Positions 17,281 through 26,888 of a DNA stretch of 40,029 nt are shown in pieces. The notes beneath the pieces are model-generated. The model did not search any database. It saw only the letters and a program-made list of their open reading frames with translations, and was not told where the DNA came from. Source of the stretch: Methylobacterium frigidaeris (GTDB lineage: Bacteria > Pseudomonadota > Alphaproteobacteria > Rhizobiales > Beijerinckiaceae); contig NZ_BPQJ01000055.1 in the NCBI RefSeq assembly GCF_022179185.1, forward strand, positions 1-40,029, written 5' to 3'. Position 1 is the first letter of the stretch; each line of letters opens with the position of its first letter. The translations under genes and the position numbers were made by a program.

Positions 17281-17385
17281 GACCCGACGTGGCTCGCGGG
17301 CGCGCCATCCCGCTGCGATCCCGACCCCGATCTGGGAGCCGATGCCGGGGGAGGGGCAGACCGCGAGGCGCGGAGTACGGCGCTC

Positions 17386-17466
17386 GTGACCGATACCTCC
17401 CTCAACCGCTTCGGGCATCCTGAGGAGGTCGCAGCGATGCTCGCCTCGGACAAGGCCGCCACATGA
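17386..17466 (+). pseudogene. Fossil of a short-chain dehydrogenase C-terminus
   Basis: The 27-codon stretch translates as VTDTSLNRFGHPEEVAAMLA followed by SDKAAT and a stop. RFGHPEEVA...LASDKA is the highly conserved late segment of classical short-chain dehydrogenases (usually RxGxPEEVA..v.FLASD.A). The VAFL part is missing and nothing upstream is recognisable, so a truncated remnant is likelier than a gene. Based on motif recall only. Confidence 0.45.
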
Positions 17467-17847
17467 GCGGGCGGAACTCAATCCGGACGGCGGATTGCTG
17501 GCGGGATCGGTGGCGATTCCGGGGTGATTGCATCCCGCAACGGACACAAAGGAGGTGCCCCGTTCGTAGGGCGGAGTGGATCGGTCGCCTGGCAATGGGC
17601 TCTGGAGATGGGAGTGGGGTAGGGGTCAGTGCTTCGTGCCGCTGACCAGTCTCATCGGCAGGTTTCCGCCGCTCGAGATGAGCCGCGCGCTCGATCGGCG
17701 CCTCGGTTCCCTCGTCGAAGCGGAAACCCAGCCGCTCATCCCGAAGGTCTGGCTCTCCTCGCGCGCGGAAGCCGTCATCGCCGCCCCCACCTATGAAAAT
17801 GGACGTCACACAGACGTACAGCGCACGCGCGATGCAGCATCCCAACG

Positions 17848-17875
17848 GAAAAGGGGCCGCCTCGCGGCGACCCCC
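17848..17875 (-). terminator. Probable intrinsic terminator of groESL
   Basis: On the minus strand GGGGTCGCC, loop GCGA, then GGCGGCCCC (with one G-T pair) is followed by TTTTCC. It lies 32 bases after the groEL stop. Confidence 0.85.
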
Positions 17876-17906
17876 TCCCGTCTCTTCGGATTGTTCGGCT
17901 GAGGAC

Positions 17907-19547
<1,641 letters not shown>

Positions 19548-19651
19548 GGTGGTTCCTCTCTTGACGATCGGTGTTTCGGGACGAACCCTCCGGCGTCAGC
19601 TCCCGTCCGGGGCGCCGCCGTCAGGCTTCAGGACTGTTCAGGGAGCGGCGA

Positions 19652-19939
19652 TTACGCCAGCACGCCCATGATGTCGGACTCCTTCATGATGAGGAGGTCC
19701 TTGCCGTCGATCTTGACCTCGGTGCCCGACCACTTGCCGAACAGGACGCGGTCACCGGCCTTGACGTCGAGCGGGTTCAGCTTGCCGGACTCGTCGCGGG
19801 CGCCGGGGCCGACGGCGACGATCTCGCCCTCTTGCGGCTTCTCCTTGGCGGTGTCCGGGATGATGATGCCGCCCTTGGTCTTCTCCTCGCTCTCGATGCG
19901 ACGGACGACGACACGGTCGTGCAGCGGACGGAATTGCAT
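19652..19939 (-). CDS. groES: Co-chaperonin GroES (10 kDa)
   Basis: GroES caps the GroEL cavity. The 95-residue protein has the family start MQFRPLHDRVVVRR, the mobile loop region (EEKTKGGIIIPDTA) and the end DIMGVLA. ATG at 19937-19939, with a GAGGG Shine-Dalgarno. First gene of the groESL operon, with the CIRCE element 72 bases upstream of its start. Confidence 0.99.
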   Translation of the reverse strand: MQFRPLHDRVVVRRIESEEKTKGGIIIPDTAKEKPQEGEIVAVGPGARDESGKLNPLDVKAGDRVLFGKWSGTEVKIDGKDLLIMKESDIMGVLA

Positions 19940-20010
19940 GTGCTGCCCTCTTGCTTCGCGGAACGCGTTGCGGTTGGTGCTGGCGCCGAAGCCGCCTTCC
20001 AACCCAGGCA

Positions 20011-20037
20011 TTAGCACTCTCGTGAGGTGAGTGCTAA
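20011..20037. promoter_or_regulatory. CIRCE element (HrcA operator)
   Basis: TTAGCACTC, nine bases, GAGTGCTAA: an exact match to the CIRCE core palindrome TTAGCACTC-N9-GAGTGCTAA. It lies just downstream of the proposed groES promoter, where HrcA binding would block transcription until heat shock. Confidence 0.97.
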
Positions 20038-20048
20038 GGCTGGCGAGG

Positions 20049-20076
20049 AGATAATCGGGCCGCAGGGCTGAGTCAA
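20049..20076 (-). promoter_or_regulatory. Probable groESL promoter
   Basis: On the minus strand TTGACT (20071-20076), 16 bases, TTATCT (20049-20054). The -35 box is preceded by C (CTTGAC), so it would also suit alphaproteobacterial RpoH. The start point would fall about ten bases before CIRCE, giving the standard HrcA arrangement. Confidence 0.65.
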
Positions 20077-20104
20077 GGCGCTGGCCTGTGGCTCGCGCGG
20101 CACA

Positions 20105-21142
20105 ATGGACGGTTCCCCCGTCGAGCAGGAGCCCACCCCGGTCATGATCACGCTGCACGGCGCCGAGGGAGTCGTCGCCGAGGGGCACGCCTGCGCGGCC
20201 AACCCCCTGCCGGCCCACGGCACCTGGCTCGACCTCGAGAATCCGAGCGAGGCCGAGACGGCGCTGGCCGAGGCCGCGACCGGGCTCAAGGTGCCCTCCC
20301 GCGCGGCGCTCAGCGAGGTGCAGAACTCGCGACGCCTCAACCGGCGCCGGGACGCGTTCTACCTGAGCACCCCGATGGTCTCGTTCCGCGACGACGACCT
20401 GACGCTCCGCCCCCTCGGCTTCGTGCTGACGCCGGAGCGGCTCCTGACCGTCCGGTTCCAGCCGCTCGCCGCCTTCGACACCGTCAAGGCGCGCCAGGCC
20501 GAGCGGGACGGCCCGGCCTCCAGCGTCGAGACCTTCTTGGCGCTCGTCGAGGAACTCATCGACCGCATGGCCGACACTCTCGAGACGATGAGCGACGAGC
20601 TCGATTCGCTCTCGACCCGGATCTTCACCTTCGACACCAGCGCCAACGGCAGCGGCCGGCGCGAGGGATCGGCGCCCAAGCGCCGCGACCTCGCCCTGCG
20701 GCGCCTGCTGCGCGCCATCGGCCGGCGCGGCAAGGCGCTGGCGAAGCTGCGCGCCTCGCTGCTGGGCCTCGGCCGCATCCTGCCTTACGTCGCCGGCGAG
20801 GCCGAGACCTGGCTCAAAGCCGAGGAAAAGGCCCGCTTCGAGAGCCTGCGCCTCGACGTCGCCTCCCTCGACGAGTTCGAGACCCGGCTCTCCGAGACCG
20901 TCCAGTTCCTGCTCGACGCGACTCTCGGCCTCATCAACATGGAGCAGAACAACACCTTCCGGGTCCTCACCGTGGTCTCGGTGATCGGCATCCCGCCGAC
21001 CCTGATGGCCTCGGTCTACGGCATGAACTTCAAGCACATGCCGGAGCTGGACTGGACGCTCGGCTATCCGTTCGGGCTCGCGGTGATCGCCGCGAGCGCC
21101 CTGATCCCGGCGGCGTACTTCAAGCTGAAGGGGTGGTTCTGA
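20105..21142 (+). CDS. corA: CorA-family magnesium/zinc transporter
   Basis: CorA forms homopentameric divalent-cation channels in the inner membrane. The 345-residue product has a large cytosolic domain and two C-terminal helices. The selectivity motif is YGMNF (305-309), preceded by the pore helix with IPPTLMAS and followed by the last helix. Zinc-efflux relatives (ZntB) share the motif, so the ion is not certain. The ATG at 20105 has no clear ribosome site; ATG 20144, with AGGAG 12 bases upstream, is a real alternative. It is divergent from groES. Confidence 0.93.
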   Translation: MDGSPVEQEPTPVMITLHGAEGVVAEGHACAANPLPAHGTWLDLENPSEAETALAEAATGLKVPSRAALSEVQNSRRLNRRRDAFYLSTPMVSFRDDDLTLRPLGFVLTPERLLTVRFQPLAAFDTVKARQAERDGPASSVETFLALVEELIDRMADTLETMSDELDSLSTRIFTFDTSANGSGRREGSAPKRRDLALRRLLRAIGRRGKALAKLRASLLGLGRILPYVAGEAETWLKAEEKARFESLRLDVASLDEFETRLSETVQFLLDATLGLINMEQNNTFRVLTVVSVIGIPPTLMASVYGMNFKHMPELDWTLGYPFGLAVIAASALIPAAYFKLKGWF

Positions 21143-21149
21143 CGCCGGC

Positions 21150-22013
21150 TCACCGCCGCGCGGCCAGGGCGGAGCCGGCGAGGATCAGCCCCGCCCCCGC
21201 CAGCGTCGCCACCCCCGGCACCTCCCCGAAGGCGACGTAGCCGAGGCCGATCGCCCAGAGGAGGGCGGTGTACTCCATCGCGGCGAGCCGGGACGCCTCG
21301 GCCCTCGCGTAGGCGCGGCTGAGCACGAGGTGCCCGGCGACGCCGAGCACGCCGACGAGGACGAGGAGCGCCCAGTCCGGTGCGGCGACCGGGGTCCACG
21401 TCCAGGCCGCCGGGGCGGCCAGCATCGCGGCGGGGCCGGCATTCTGGATGGCCACGATGGTCACCACCGGGTCGTGCCGGGCCCGGGCGCGCAGCAGCAC
21501 CATCGAGAGCGCGTAGGTCAGCGCCGAGGCGAGGATCGCAGCGATGCCCCAGGCCGAGCCGACCGCCCGGGGCGCCTCCGTTCCAACCTGCCCCGCCACC
21601 ACGATCCCGACCCCGGCGAAGCCGACGACGAGCCCGGCCCAGACCGGCGGCCGCACCCGCTCGCGCAGGAGGAGCGCGGCGAACAGTGCGATGAAGATCG
21701 GGCTCAGGAAGGAGAGTGCCAGCGCCTCGGCGAGCGGCAGCACCGACAGGCCGTGGAAGAAGCAGAGCGCGGTCGCCACCACCAGAACCGCCCGGAGGCC
21801 GTTGGTGCGCCAGGTCTCGGCCGAGGGCCAGCCGGGCCGCAGGACGGCGAGCACGCCCGCCATGACGAGGGTGCCGACGAGGTAGCGGGAGAAGGCGATG
21901 CCGGTGACGCCGTAGCGGTCGGACAGGCCCTTGATGGTGGCGTCCATCAGCGAGAGGAGCCCGATGCCGAGGGCGGCGAGCAGGATCGCGGAGGTGGGAG
22001 AGGGGGAGCGCAT
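21150..22013 (-). CDS. EamA/RhaT-family drug/metabolite exporter
   Basis: The 287-residue protein has ten predicted membrane helices in two EamA repeats (about 10-140 and 155-285). The second repeat shows YTALLWAIGLGYVAFGEVP, the classic EamA end. Such proteins export amino acids, nucleosides or drugs; the substrate cannot be told. ATG at 22011-22013. It converges on corA with only seven bases between the stops and is divergent from the glycosyltransferase gene. Confidence 0.92.
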   Translation of the reverse strand: MRSPSPTSAILLAALGIGLLSLMDATIKGLSDRYGVTGIAFSRYLVGTLVMAGVLAVLRPGWPSAETWRTNGLRAVLVVATALCFFHGLSVLPLAEALALSFLSPIFIALFAALLLRERVRPPVWAGLVVGFAGVGIVVAGQVGTEAPRAVGSAWGIAAILASALTYALSMVLLRARARHDPVVTIVAIQNAGPAAMLAAPAAWTWTPVAAPDWALLVLVGVLGVAGHLVLSRAYARAEASRLAAMEYTALLWAIGLGYVAFGEVPGVATLAGAGLILAGSALAARR

Positions 22014-22071
22014 GGTCTTAAGCCGAATGGCCCGGGGAGGGGCGCGGCGCAAGGCCGGCGGCCTCGATCCG

Positions 22072-22088
22072 CTTAGGCGTTTCCTAAG
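22072..22088. repeat. Small dyad in the EamA-glycosyltransferase divergent region
   Basis: CTTAGG (22072-22077), loop of five, CCTAAG (22083-22088). A short perfect dyad in the 170-base divergent promoter region; it may be an operator half pair or chance. Confidence 0.35.
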
Positions 22089-22183
22089 GGGTCGGAGCCA
22101 TCGTCGGGCCCGGATCCGCCTCGCCCGAAGGGAGCTCGACCGATGCTGCACGATGGTCCCGGCCGGCCTCGCGGGGGGCTGCG

Positions 22184-23428
22184 GTGAGAATCGTCCTCGT
22201 CGCCGACCACGCCTACATCAATGGCGGCCAGGCCAAGGTCTCGCTCGAGAGCGCGATCGGGCTTTCCCGCCGCGGCCACGAGGTGGTGCTGTTCGCCGCC
22301 GTCGGCCCTGCCGATCCGCGCCTGGCCGAGGCCGGGGTGCGCACGGTGCTCCTCGGCCAGACCGACGTGACGCAGGCCCGCTCGCTCGCGAGCTTCGGCG
22401 TGCAATGGCTGTGGAACGGGCCCGCCGCCGCCGAGCTTCGCGCCCTCATCGACGAGTCGGACCCGCGCGACACGGTGGTCCACGTCCATGCCTGGGCCAA
22501 GGCGCTCTCGCCGTCGATCGGGCCGGTGCTGCGGGGCACCGCCGCGCCGGTGGTCTACACCGCGCACGAATACTACCTCGCCTGCCCCAATGGCGGCTTC
22601 TACGATTACCCCGTCGCGGCCACCTGCCACCGGACCCCGAACGGGCCGGCCTGCCTGACGCACAATTGCGATTCGCGCACATATCCGCGCAAGCTGATGC
22701 GCGTCGCCCGCCACGAACTGATGCGCCGCACCGGCCTCGTCGAGGGCATCGACGCGATGATCACCATCAGCCGGCTGCAGCGGGAGGTTCTGGCGCCGTA
22801 CCTCCCGGCGGAGATGCGCTACTACGACGTGCCGAACCCGGTCGATGTCGATCCCCTCGGCCACCGGGCGGGCCCGCCGGGCGACTTCGTGTTCGTCGGC
22901 CGCCTCTCGCCCGAGAAGGGGCCTGGCATCTTCGCCGAGGCCGCGCGGCTCGCGGGGATGCGGGCAGTCTTCGCCGGCGACGGGCCGGCCCGGGCGGAGC
23001 TGGAGGCGCGCCACCCCGAGGCGCTCTTCCTCGGCTGGCAGAGTCCCGACCAGGTGAAGGCGGTCCTGCGCGGGGCCCGCGCCCTGGTGTTCCCATCGGT
23101 CTGGTACGAGGGCCAGCCTCTCACGGTGCTCGAATCCTTGGGCCTCGGCACCCCGGTCCTCGTCAGCGACGTCTGCGCCGGCCGCGAGGCGGTGCGCCAC
23201 GGCGAGAGCGGGCTGTGGTTCCGCTCCAACGACCCGCGCTCGCTGGCCGACGCCATGAATCACCTCGCCAACGACGCGACGGCGATGCGGATGGGACGGA
23301 GCGCCTACGACCTGTTCTGGGCCGATCCCCTGACCCTGGACCGGCACCTCGACGGGCTGGAGCGGGTGTACCGGGACGTGTCGGGGCGGGAAGGGCGAGT
23401 GGCACCGCTGGCGCGGGCGGTGGGGTAG
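22184..23428 (+). CDS. Glycosyltransferase family 4
   Basis: The 414-residue GT-B enzyme has an N-terminal acceptor domain (about 1-200; NGGQAKVSLES, VHVHAWAKA) and a C-terminal donor domain. The donor motif is FVFVGRLSPEKGP followed by the E-x7-E pair E309/E317 (WYEGQPLTVLES). It uses a nucleotide-sugar to build a surface glycan; the sugar is unknown. The start is GTG at 22184 after a G-rich ribosome site. A flippase gene lies downstream, so a polysaccharide or glycolipid locus is likely. Confidence 0.92.
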   Translation: MRIVLVADHAYINGGQAKVSLESAIGLSRRGHEVVLFAAVGPADPRLAEAGVRTVLLGQTDVTQARSLASFGVQWLWNGPAAAELRALIDESDPRDTVVHVHAWAKALSPSIGPVLRGTAAPVVYTAHEYYLACPNGGFYDYPVAATCHRTPNGPACLTHNCDSRTYPRKLMRVARHELMRRTGLVEGIDAMITISRLQREVLAPYLPAEMRYYDVPNPVDVDPLGHRAGPPGDFVFVGRLSPEKGPGIFAEAARLAGMRAVFAGDGPARAELEARHPEALFLGWQSPDQVKAVLRGARALVFPSVWYEGQPLTVLESLGLGTPVLVSDVCAGREAVRHGESGLWFRSNDPRSLADAMNHLANDATAMRMGRSAYDLFWADPLTLDRHLDGLERVYRDVSGREGRVAPLARAVG

Positions 23429-23466
23429 ATCTCCGCTCTCTGCACAAGGTTGAAGCGCAGGTCTTC

Positions 23467-23516
23467 TCCTCTCCCCGACAGATCCCGTGCAAGCCCGGAA
23501 TCTATCGGGGAGAGGA
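23467..23516. repeat. Large hairpin between glycosyltransferase and flippase genes
   Basis: TCCTCTCCCCGA (23467-23478) and TCGGGGAGAGGA (23505-23516) form a perfect 12-bp inverted repeat with a 26-base centre that can fold further. No T-run follows directly, so it is not a clear terminator; it may be a REP or an mRNA processing or attenuation element. Confidence 0.75.
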
Positions 23517-23606
23517 CGGAACCCGAGCTTCATACTCAGACCGTTTTTTCAGCAAATTCGCCTGAGACACGCTGCACACCCGGCCTCTCGAACGAGCTCC
23601 CACCCA

Positions 23607-25052
23607 ATGGCGGTCATCGCGGCCTTCGTGGTCAACGCGGTCATGAACCTGGCCCTCGGTCTGCTGATCGCGCAGATCCTGGGACCGGCGGATTTCGGCC
23701 GCTTCGCCCTCGGCACCGCCGGAGCGGTGGCGCTCAACACGCTGCTGTTCGAGTGGCTGCGCCTCTCGGCGACACGGTTCTACTCCGAGCGCGTCCGACA
23801 GGCCGAGCCGTGGATCCGCGGCATGCTCGACCGCGCCTATCTCGCCACCGTAATCGGGCTCGTCGGCGCGGCCCTGCTGGCCCTCGCCGGGCGGCCGCTC
23901 GTCGGCGATCCGGCCCTGCTCGCCGGGGCTGCGGCGGCGGCGGCGATCGGCCTCGGCCTGTTCGATTACGCGGCGGCGCTCGCCCGGGCCCGCTTCGTCG
24001 GCGGGCTCTACCTGCGCCTCGTCCTGGTCAAGAACGGCCTGACCCTGCCGCTGATGGTCGGCACCGCCTGGGCGACCGCGGACGCCGCCGCCGTGATGCT
24101 TGCCGGGGGCCTGAGCCAGTTCCTCGCCGCGCTCCTCGTCCGGCGCGCCTTCGCGGATCCGCCGATCGCCCATGAGACGGCCGAGCGCCAGACGGCCGAG
24201 CGCCGGAACGCGCTCAAGCTGTTCATGGGCTACGGCCTGCCGATCGTCGCCGCCAACCTCGTCTACCAGCTGATGCCGTTCGCCAATCGCTGGGCGGTCG
24301 CGGCGGCGGCGGGCTTTGCCGAGGCCGGCTACTTCTCGCTGGCGGCGGATATCGGCGGGCGGATCTTCAGCACGCTCGGCGCCGCCCTCGACCTGCTGTT
24401 GTTCCAGATCGCCGTGCTCGCTGCAGAGACCCACGGCCACGAGGCCGGGGAGGAGCAGGTCGCCCGCAACGGCGCCGTGGTGGTGGCGCTGATCCTGCCG
24501 AGCGCCGCGGGATTCTGGGCTCTCGCTCCGGCACTCGAGGCGATCGCGGTGCCGGAGGCCTTTCGCGGCCATTTCGTGACCTACACGCTGCTGCTGCTCC
24601 CCGGTCTCGTCGCCCTGGCGCTGATGAACTTCGCCCTCAACCCGATCTTCCAGATCCGCCGCCGCACCCTGCCGCTCGTCGCGGCGGGCGTCGTCGGGGC
24701 GCTCGTCAACCTCGTCGGCGCCCTCGCGCTCGCCAAGCCCTTCGGCCCGCACGGCATCGCTGCCGCGCAGTCGCTGGGCTTCCTTGCCGCGATGCTGTTC
24801 CTCGGCCTCCGCGCGCTCACCGGGCCGGGCCGCCTGCGGCTGCCATGGCGCGACCTCGCCGCCGTGGTGCTGGCCACCGCCGCGATGACCGCGGCGATCC
24901 TCCCCTTGCGCGGGCTCGGCCCCTGGCTCGCCCTGCCGGCCTGCATCGTGGTGGGCGGCCTCGTCTACGCGGCCCTGCTCTGGCGCTTCGACATCGCGGG
25001 CCTGAGGACGGCCGTCCTCGCCCGATTCGGGCGGGCGGTGCCGGCGGAATAG
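23607..25052 (+). CDS. Polysaccharide flippase (MOP/Wzx-like)
   Basis: The 481-residue protein has 12 to 14 membrane helices of the MOP superfamily. The N-terminal AQILGPADFGRFALG motif is characteristic of Wzx/RfbX-type flippases that move lipid-linked sugars across the inner membrane. The ATG at 23607 was chosen; the longer frame from 23487 runs through AT-richer, non-coding-looking sequence and the hairpin. It follows the family-4 glycosyltransferase gene by 178 bases. Confidence 0.88.
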   Translation: MAVIAAFVVNAVMNLALGLLIAQILGPADFGRFALGTAGAVALNTLLFEWLRLSATRFYSERVRQAEPWIRGMLDRAYLATVIGLVGAALLALAGRPLVGDPALLAGAAAAAAIGLGLFDYAAALARARFVGGLYLRLVLVKNGLTLPLMVGTAWATADAAAVMLAGGLSQFLAALLVRRAFADPPIAHETAERQTAERRNALKLFMGYGLPIVAANLVYQLMPFANRWAVAAAAGFAEAGYFSLAADIGGRIFSTLGAALDLLLFQIAVLAAETHGHEAGEEQVARNGAVVVALILPSAAGFWALAPALEAIAVPEAFRGHFVTYTLLLLPGLVALALMNFALNPIFQIRRRTLPLVAAGVVGALVNLVGALALAKPFGPHGIAAAQSLGFLAAMLFLGLRALTGPGRLRLPWRDLAAVVLATAAMTAAILPLRGLGPWLALPACIVVGGLVYAALLWRFDIAGLRTAVLARFGRAVPAE

Positions 25053-25182
25053 GGCCTTGCGCGAGGCGACGCCATCCTGACCTGACGTCGCCGCCCCCGC
25101 TTGCAACCGGCCCCGGTTGCCCGCAATGATCCGCGCCCGACCGCGCCACCCGGCGCGGTCCTTGCCCACCGAGCGAACCCCG

Positions 25183-26361
25183 ATGAGCATCTACCAGCCC
25201 CGGAGCGAGGCGGAGGCCGCCACCCTGATCGGTGAGGCGGCGGCGCGGCGCGAGCGGCTGCGGCTCGTCGGCGGCGGTACCCGAACGGGGATCGGGCGGC
25301 CGGCGCAGGACGAGGCGACGCTCTCTGCGGCGGGCCTCACCGGCATCACCCTCCACGAGCCGGCGGAGCTCGTGATCGCGGCCCGGGCCGGCACGCCGCT
25401 GGCCGAGGTCGAGGTACGGCTGGCCGAGGGCGGCCAGATGCTGCCCTTCGAGCCGATGGACCACCGCGCGCTCCTCGGCTCCGCGGGCGAGCCGACGATC
25501 GGCGCAGTCGCCGCCGGCAACATCTCGGGGCCGCGTCGCATCGCCGGGGGCGCCGCCCGCGACAGCCTGATCGGCGTGCGCTTCGTCAACGGGCGCGGCG
25601 AGGCGGTGAAGTCCGGCGGCCGGGTGATGAAGAACGTCACCGGGCTCGATCTCGTGAAGCTGATGGCCGGCTCCTGGGGCACCCTCGGCTTCCTCACCGA
25701 GGTCACCTTCAAGGTGCTCCCCGTCCCCGAGCGCACCGCGACCCTGGTGCTCTCCGGCCTCGACGACGCCCGCGCCGTCGAGGCGATGAGCTTGAGCCTC
25801 GGCTCGCCGTTCGAGATCACCGGAGCGGCCCACCTGCCGGCGGGAATCGACGGTCCGGCGCGCACGCTCCTGCGCATCGAGGGGTTCTCCGCCTCGATCG
25901 ATTACCGCCTCGGCCAGCTCGCGCGCCTGCTGCGCCGCTTCGGGACACCCGACACTCTCGAGGGCGAATCCGCCGCCGCCCTGTGGCGCTCGGTGCGCGA
26001 CGTGCTGCCCTTCGCCGGCGGCGACGAGGCGGTGTGGCGCCTCTCGACCGCGCCGAGCCGCGGCCCGGCGGTCGCGGCCGCCATCGCCGCGTCACGGCCG
26101 GCGCGCTGGTTCTACGACTGGGGCGGCGGCCTCGTCTGGCTCGCGACGCCGGCGACCGGCGACGCGGGCGCACAGGATGTGCGGGCGGCGATCGGCTCCG
26201 CCGGCCACGCCACCCTGGTGCGGGCGCCCGATTCCGTCCGGGCGGCGGTGCCGGTCTTCGAGCCCCTGTCCGAGCCGTTGATGCGGATCACCGCCGGCCT
26301 CAAGGCCGCGCACGATCCCGCCGGCCTGTTCAACCCGGGGCGCATGTATGCCGGGATCTGA
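25183..26361 (+). CDS. glcE: Glycolate oxidase FAD-binding subunit GlcE
   Basis: GlcE is an accessory flavin subunit of the membrane-bound glycolate oxidase GlcDEF, which makes glyoxylate. The 392-residue product has a PCMH FAD domain with GGGTRTGIG (about 30-38) and GAVAAGNISGPRR, and ends in the FAD-oxidase motif DPAGLFNPGRMYAGI. The ATG at 25183 gives the family N-terminus. glcD and glcF are not adjacent, which is unusual. A separate DLD-type FAD oxidase lies 5 kb away on the other strand. Confidence 0.88.
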   Translation: MSIYQPRSEAEAATLIGEAAARRERLRLVGGGTRTGIGRPAQDEATLSAAGLTGITLHEPAELVIAARAGTPLAEVEVRLAEGGQMLPFEPMDHRALLGSAGEPTIGAVAAGNISGPRRIAGGAARDSLIGVRFVNGRGEAVKSGGRVMKNVTGLDLVKLMAGSWGTLGFLTEVTFKVLPVPERTATLVLSGLDDARAVEAMSLSLGSPFEITGAAHLPAGIDGPARTLLRIEGFSASIDYRLGQLARLLRRFGTPDTLEGESAAALWRSVRDVLPFAGGDEAVWRLSTAPSRGPAVAAAIAASRPARWFYDWGGGLVWLATPATGDAGAQDVRAAIGSAGHATLVRAPDSVRAAVPVFEPLSEPLMRITAGLKAAHDPAGLFNPGRMYAGI

Positions 26362-26399
26362 AGCCTGGAATCGAACATCCTGGGAGCGATCGAACGGCC

Positions 26400-26807
26400 A
26401 TGAGCGTCATCTCGCATGTCTGCCTCGGCACCGCCGACCTCGCCCGCGCCTACCCCTTCTACGCCGCGCTCTTCGACGAGCTCGGCCTGACGCTCCGCTT
26501 CCACGAGCCGGAGCACGGATGGGCCGGCTGGATGCCGAGGGACGCCGACCGGCCCCTGCTGATCGTCGGCCGCCCGTGGAATGGTGCGGCCCCCGATCCG
26601 GGCAACGGGCTCATGACCGCGTTGACGGCCCGATCCCGGGCGAGCGTCGACCGCTGCTACGCCCTGGCCCTCGCGGCGGGCGGCACCTGCGAGGGGCCTC
26701 CCGGGCTGCGGCCGCACTACCATCCGGCCTATTACGGCGCCTATGTCCGCGATCTCGACGGAAACAAGCTCTGCGTGGTGTGCCATGAGGCCGAGGGGGA
26801 TGCGTGA
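26400..26807 (+). CDS. VOC-family (glyoxalase/dioxygenase fold) protein
   Basis: The 135-residue product starts SHVCLGTADLARAYPFY, the usual first repeat of the vicinal-oxygen-chelate fold. It ends AAYVRDLDGNKL-like (YGAYVRDLDGNKLCVVCH), the classic second repeat. The family includes glyoxalase I, fosfomycin resistance enzymes and dioxygenases, so the reaction cannot be assigned. ATG at 26400, 38 bases after glcE. Confidence 0.88.
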   Translation: MSVISHVCLGTADLARAYPFYAALFDELGLTLRFHEPEHGWAGWMPRDADRPLLIVGRPWNGAAPDPGNGLMTALTARSRASVDRCYALALAAGGTCEGPPGLRPHYHPAYYGAYVRDLDGNKLCVVCHEAEGDA

Positions 26808-26888
26808 AGGCCCGGTCCGCTGCTACGGGAGGCCGGCCGCGACACCTGTGCAGCGGACCTGATCCTCTCTCATGCGTTCCTGCCCTCG

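Larger units (their letters stand above)
17281..17906. other. Gene-free region between ogt and groEL
   Basis: The 626-base gap lies between convergent ogt and groEL. It contains a short dehydrogenase fossil (17386-17466) and, at its right end, the groEL terminator (17848-17875). Several open frames of 60-150 codons cross 17400-17850 on both strands but match no known family, have no convincing ribosome site and look like chance GC-rich frames. The rest looks like decayed sequence. Confidence 0.55.

Noticed and set aside
17402..17905. Open frames of 60-150 codons in the ogt-groEL gap
   Set aside because: No recognisable protein family, no good ribosome site, and frames on both strands cover the same stretch, as expected by chance in GC-rich DNA.
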